From contig CAZSRF010000025.1 in assembly GCA_964609155.1 (NCBI GenBank), positions 1 to 35,997 of the forward strand: a stretch of DNA of 35,997 bases, read 5' to 3'. Below the pieces are notes generated by a model. That model saw only the letters and a list, made by a program, of their open reading frames with translations. It had not been told where the DNA came from and did not search any database. The position numbers and the translations under genes are program-made. Origin of the DNA: JAGOUU01 sp964609155. Lineage in GTDB: Bacteria; Pseudomonadota; Gammaproteobacteria; JAGOUU01. Of the stretch, positions 32,481 through 35,997 are shown piece after piece; position 1 is the first letter of the stretch, and every line of letters starts with the position of its first letter.

Positions 32481-34085
32481 ATGAACTACCAAGTGTTTGC
32501 TGTTCGTACGAGACCTCAAAGTTTTTTTCAAGTCATTGGCCAAGAGCCAATTATTAATGCTCTTAAGCATGCCATTGAAAAGAATAAAGTTCATCATGCG
32601 TATTTATTTACTGGAACTAGAGGAGTAGGTAAGACTACTATAGCTAGGATTATAGCAAAGGCATTGAATTGTGAAAATTTAGTTGATGCTGAGCCATGTA
32701 ATATTTGTCAGCACTGCGTCAGTATTTCAGAAGGTAGTTTTCCTGATTTAATAGAAATCGATGCAGCATCACGAACTAAAGTAGAAGACACAAGAGCGCT
32801 ATTAGACTCCGTTATTTATGCTCCGACACATGGGAAATATAAAATATATCTTATCGATGAGGTGCATATGCTTTCAACGCATAGCTTTAATGCTTTGCTT
32901 AAAACGTTGGAAGAGCCACCAAGTTATGTAAAATTTATCTTGGCAACAACAGAGTTACATAAAATACCCGCAACTATTTTATCGCGTTGTTTACAGTTTA
33001 CTTTAAAGTGGGTAGAGCCAAAAATTATCACAGATCATATTATTAATATTTTACATGCAGAGAAAATCCAATATGATTTACCAGCCTTAGAGCTTATCAG
33101 CTATTCTGCTCAAGGTAGTGTTAGGGATGCACTTAGTTTATTAGAGCAAGCAGTAGCGATAGGTGCTGGAGAAGTAAGGTTAGAATCAGTGCGTTTAATG
33201 CTAGGACGAACACCGAGTGCTGAAATTGTTGAAATTCTAGATAACGTTGTAAAACAGAATAAAGAGTCTATCATACAAAAAATATATGATTTAACGATGT
33301 CAGGTACAGACTTTATTCAATTTGTAACACAATTAATCTGTGCCTTGCACCAAATCGCTGTCTATCAAGTTTCAAAAGAATTAGGTTTAGCTTTAAACAC
33401 AGAGCTAACAGCAGATTTACCAAGATTAGCTGCTGCTATAAGTCCTCAGGATCTCCAAATATATTATCAGATAGCGTTATTAGCAAAAAGAGATTTGGCA
33501 TGTAGTCCTAGCCCTAAGCTCGCTGTGGAAATGGCCTTAATAAGAATGCTAAGTTTTGTACCCCAAAAAATAAATGAAGATATTCAAACTGCAGCTTTAT
33601 GTACCCCAGTAACAACTATGAGCACAGAGCCCAGTATAGCATCCAGCGGCTTAGCGAGCAATCCAATTATGGTTAATAACACACAGATAAACCCAGAACT
33701 TAATAGCAACACGTGGCCACGATGGCTTAATTATCTTGAATTAAAAGCTTTGAGTTTACAATTAGTTAAAAATTGTGAGTTTATAGAGCTGACGGAAGAT
33801 AAGTTAATACTAAACTTAGACTCTAGGTTTAATATGTTACTTACTCCGCAGAGACAACAAGAAGTTGAGCTAAGAGTACAAGCAGTCTTAAATAAGAAGA
33901 TTAAATTAATAATCAATAATTCTTCAAACAATGTGAATACTCCAGCCAAAATAGACCAAGCAGATCAAAAAAAAAAACATGAGGACTTTGTTACAAAATT
34001 ACAAAACGATCCCAACATTGATAACATTACCAAAGTATTTAATGGAGAGTTAAGGTTGGACTTGGTAGAATTGGCGGACAGCTAA
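32481..34085 (+). CDS. dnaX: DNA polymerase III tau (and possibly gamma) subunit
   Basis: 534 residues. Walker A GTRGVGKT is at 45-52, zinc-binding cysteines at C64, C73, C76 and C79, Walker B IDEVHM at 125-130, and the sensor-1/SRC region is ATTELHKIPATILSRC. It is the clamp-loader motor and polymerase coupler. Shorter than Escherichia coli tau (643) in the linker, but a C-terminal polymerase-binding-like domain remains. A run of about 11 A near 33967-33977 (codons 496-499) is followed in the -1 frame at once by TGA. Slippage there would cut off only about 36 residues. Confidence 0.94.
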   Translation: MNYQVFAVRTRPQSFFQVIGQEPIINALKHAIEKNKVHHAYLFTGTRGVGKTTIARIIAKALNCENLVDAEPCNICQHCVSISEGSFPDLIEIDAASRTKVEDTRALLDSVIYAPTHGKYKIYLIDEVHMLSTHSFNALLKTLEEPPSYVKFILATTELHKIPATILSRCLQFTLKWVEPKIITDHIINILHAEKIQYDLPALELISYSAQGSVRDALSLLEQAVAIGAGEVRLESVRLMLGRTPSAEIVEILDNVVKQNKESIIQKIYDLTMSGTDFIQFVTQLICALHQIAVYQVSKELGLALNTELTADLPRLAAAISPQDLQIYYQIALLAKRDLACSPSPKLAVEMALIRMLSFVPQKINEDIQTAALCTPVTTMSTEPSIASSGLASNPIMVNNTQINPELNSNTWPRWLNYLELKALSLQLVKNCEFIELTEDKLILNLDSRFNMLLTPQRQQEVELRVQAVLNKKIKLIINNSSNNVNTPAKIDQADQKKKHEDFVTKLQNDPNIDNITKVFNGELRLDLVELADS

Positions 34086-34118
34086 ATATATAAATTTAAT
34101 AATTGAAGTGAGGTTAAA

Positions 34119-34436
34119 ATGAAAGGGTTAGCAGATTTGATGAAACAAGCTCAAGAAATGCAAAAAAGCATCGAAACAACACAACAAGAGCTTATCGCGC
34201 ATGTAGTAACAGGCATTTCTTTAGCTGGGGAAATGAAAGTTAGGGTTAACGGCCGTTATAGTTGCATGGGAGTAGAGATGAGTGATAACCTGTTAAAACA
34301 ATCTAAATTAGTCATTCAAGATGCCATAGCAGCTGCTTTTAATGATGCTGCCAATAAGATTGAAGAGTTTTCTAAGACCAAAATGAGTGGCTTAATGGCA
34401 GGTGTTAATTTACCAACAGGCCTAGATAACTTTTAG
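34119..34436 (+). CDS. ybaB: YbaB/EbfC nucleoid-associated protein
   Basis: 105 residues, the normal size. It starts MKGLADLMKQAQEMQKSIETTQQEL, with the conserved GEMKVRVNGRYSCMGVEM core and a helical C-terminal half ending LPTGLDNF. It forms a DNA-binding dimer of tweezer shape. GTGAGG lies before the ATG. It lies between dnaX and recR, 33 and 25 bp away, as in most bacteria. Confidence 0.94.
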   Translation: MKGLADLMKQAQEMQKSIETTQQELIAHVVTGISLAGEMKVRVNGRYSCMGVEMSDNLLKQSKLVIQDAIAAAFNDAANKIEEFSKTKMSGLMAGVNLPTGLDNF

Positions 34437-34461
34437 TGAATAATAAACAAGAGAATATAAT

Positions 34462-35073
34462 ATGTTGGGTTATAGCCCACTTATTCGTGAACTGATAGAT
34501 GCTTTGCAATGTTTGCCAGGCATTGGGCCCAGATCTGCGCAAAGGATGGCGCTTTTTTTATTGGAAAAAAACCGCCAAGGTGGCATGGCTATTGCTAATA
34601 GCTTATTAAAAACTTTATCTAGCATAGGCAATTGTAAAAGTTGCCGTACTCTTACAGAATATGAATTCTGTCATATTTGCCAAAGCATTCATCGCGATTC
34701 TAAATTTATTTGTATAGTTGAGACACCAGGTGATATGTTAGCTATTGAAAGAACCTCTGGTTTTAGAGGGAAATATTTTGTTTTATTAGGAAGATTGTCT
34801 CCGCTTGATGGTGTCGGTCCTGAGCAGTTAGGTTTAGATCAGTTATGGGAAAATTTATCACATAATCATGTCAATGAGGTTGTGTTGGCTACCAATTTAA
34901 CAGTAGAAGGTGAAGCCACAGCAAACTATATTTCAGAAAATCTTAAACGAAAATTTCCTAAAATTATTATTACCAGAATAGCGCACGGTGTTCCAGTTGG
35001 TGGAGAATTAGAATACGTTGACGGTGGAACATTAATCCAGGCTCTCAACAGACGTAGCCCAGTTGAAGCTTAA
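34462..35073 (+). CDS. recR: Recombination protein RecR
   Basis: 203 residues. A helix-hairpin-helix (LPGIGPRSAQRMALFLL) is followed by the zinc finger C58, C61, C70, C73, then a Toprim domain (about 80-175, with IVETPGDMLAIERTSGFRGKYFVL) and the C-terminal HGVPVGGELEYVDGGTLIQAL. It works with RecO and RecF to load RecA at gaps. Intact and probably cotranscribed with dnaX and ybaB. Confidence 0.96.
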   Translation: MLGYSPLIRELIDALQCLPGIGPRSAQRMALFLLEKNRQGGMAIANSLLKTLSSIGNCKSCRTLTEYEFCHICQSIHRDSKFICIVETPGDMLAIERTSGFRGKYFVLLGRLSPLDGVGPEQLGLDQLWENLSHNHVNEVVLATNLTVEGEATANYISENLKRKFPKIIITRIAHGVPVGGELEYVDGGTLIQALNRRSPVEA

Positions 35074-35091
35074 TATCCTTAAGAGACTAAT

Positions 35092-35718
35092 ATGAAAAAT
35101 CGTATTGAAAAATATTGCCATACCAAAACAAATGAACCACCACAATTATTAAAAAATCTCGAGATTGCAACTTTACATGAAATGAGTGCTCCTCAGATGT
35201 TGTGTGGAAAGTTAGAAGGGAGATTTTTAAAATTATTGGTTCAGCTAATTAATGCTAAAACTATATTAGAAATTGGCATGTTTACGGGGTATTCTGCGTT
35301 GAGTATGGCAGAGGCTTTATCTAGTGAGGGAAAGTTAATAACTTTAGATATTGATCCTAAAGCATGTGAATTCGCTAAAAAATATTTTGCACAAAGTCCA
35401 CATGGTCATAAAATTGAAATTATCATGGGGCCAGCTTTAGAAAGCATGGCTAAGTTAAATATTGTATTTGATATGGTTTTTATCGATGCTGAAAAAAGAC
35501 AGTATCCAGATTATTTTTTAAATATTTTACCTAAAGTCCGTCAAGGCGGTTTAATTATTGTAGATAATACTTTGTCGGATGGACGTGTATTGGAACCAAT
35601 AAATACAGAGCGTGGTAAAGCAATGGATAATTTCAATACTATGGTGTTACAACATTCAGGTGTTGAATGTGTGTTATTGCCAGTGCGTGATGGGATTACT
35701 TTGATTAGGAAGATCTAA
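35092..35718 (+). CDS. Class I SAM-dependent O-methyltransferase
   Basis: 208 residues of the CCoAOMT/family-3 type. SAM-binding motif I is LEIGMFTGYSALSMA (59-73), the acidic residue after strand 2 is in LDIDPK, and D132 (FIDAEK) with D158-N159 (IIVDNTL) are the metal-binding positions. Substrate unknown; small catechol-like compounds are usual for the family. It starts 18 bp after recR and may share its transcript. Confidence 0.88.
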   Translation: MKNRIEKYCHTKTNEPPQLLKNLEIATLHEMSAPQMLCGKLEGRFLKLLVQLINAKTILEIGMFTGYSALSMAEALSSEGKLITLDIDPKACEFAKKYFAQSPHGHKIEIIMGPALESMAKLNIVFDMVFIDAEKRQYPDYFLNILPKVRQGGLIIVDNTLSDGRVLEPINTERGKAMDNFNTMVLQHSGVECVLLPVRDGITLIRKI

Positions 35719-35943
35719 AAAGCAGATAACTGCTGAGATTGCCGGGGGATTTATTTGTAAGTTTTCGATAAGTTGAGGTAAATTAACAGTATCTGTTCTC
35801 CTGTATCCATTCACCATACCATGGTGATTAAAATATGGTGTCATTGCGAAAATGCTGCCAACTTTGACATTGAGAAGAACACCATACTGACGCAGCATTT
35901 GAAGCAATCCAGGATCGATTTAGAAAATTTTTCAAACACCGTT

Positions 35944-35996
35944 GTAACCCTTCAGCCATAGTGAGTTTGTTTTCTTCCCCTTTAGGGGAAGTGGCG
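35944..35996. repeat. Right copy of the 53-bp terminal inverted repeat
   Basis: Inverted copy of positions 1-53 with one base change, in the hairpin loop. The 225-bp stretch between the O-methyltransferase and this repeat has no gene I can support. Confidence 0.85.
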
Positions 35997-35997
35997 A

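Noticed and set aside
34045..34086. tRNA-Leu-like string TTGGTAGAATTGGCGGACAGC at the end of dnaX
   Set aside because: It lies within the dnaX coding end and no cloverleaf with acceptor pairing can be drawn around it.
35674..35907. Minus-strand reading frame of 77 codons after the O-methyltransferase gene
   Set aside because: It runs 45 bp into the end of the O-methyltransferase gene, has no ribosome binding site, and a 5-bp hairpin with a T run on its strand near 35717-35732 would end transcription before its stop. The text resembles no family I know. It may be a remnant, but I cannot support it as a gene.
1..35997. CRISPR arrays, complete insertion sequences, tRNA and rRNA genes
   Set aside because: I found no regularly spaced direct repeats with spacers, no transposase gene, and no rRNA or tRNA sequence; 4.5S RNA is the only RNA gene I can support.

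Overview
The window looks like about 36 kb of chromosome from an AT-rich (by eye roughly one third G+C), probably host-associated gammaproteobacterium. The lineage rests on content and synteny. The divergent kdsD-kdsC-lptC-lptA-lptB-hpf-ptsN-rapZ-ptsO and mlaFEDCB-ibaG-murA clusters, the DUF2066-pgsA-like-hda cluster, and the ffs-dnaX-ybaB-recR cluster are all gammaproteobacterial arrangements. I cannot name the genus; a Legionellales-like relative is only a guess. The two ends carry near-identical 53-bp inverted copies of one repeat (52/53), so the window is probably a contig broken at copies of a dispersed repeat.

Layout. 166-6525 (minus strand) holds a small membrane PAS protein, the nitrogen-PTS/RapZ genes, hpf, and the LPS transport and Kdo genes; rpoN, normally between lptB and hpf, is absent. 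6705-11387 (plus) is the complete Mla phospholipid-transport operon followed by ibaG and murA. 11632-12933 is accessory DNA: a small RMF-like protein and a candidate Cys-His-Asp protease or effector. 13098-20850 is a decayed metG-rnf region. rnfB, rnfC and rnfD look intact, and rnfB has a good promoter of its own. rnfG and rnfE are missing. rnfA keeps all 193 codons in register but carries three in-frame stops, and a PAS-PAS-adenylate cyclase gene on the opposite strand separates rnfA from rnfB. 20968-23630 holds an AsmA-like protein, dcd and two orphan proteins. 23769-26252 is a tightly overlapping DUF2066, CDP-alcohol phosphatidyltransferase and hda operon.

26253-28178 is the most striking accessory locus: a tripartite HipB-HipS-HipT toxin-antitoxin module. 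Upstream lie three palindromic operators spaced 70-71 bp apart, the middle one a perfect 34-bp palindrome. Downstream is a GC-richer, coding-like island I could not assign. It is followed by wrbA, a YihY-family membrane protein, a two-gene type IVB-pilus-like outer-membrane pair (PilL/TcpQ-like plus secretin), 4.5S RNA, dnaX, ybaB, recR and an O-methyltransferase.

Most genes serve the cell envelope (LPS, phospholipid retrieval, peptidoglycan) and replication or repair. The accessory layer is toxin-antitoxin, signalling, a possible effector and a pilus or secretion remnant, set against gene loss (rpoN, rnf) as expected of a genome in reduction.
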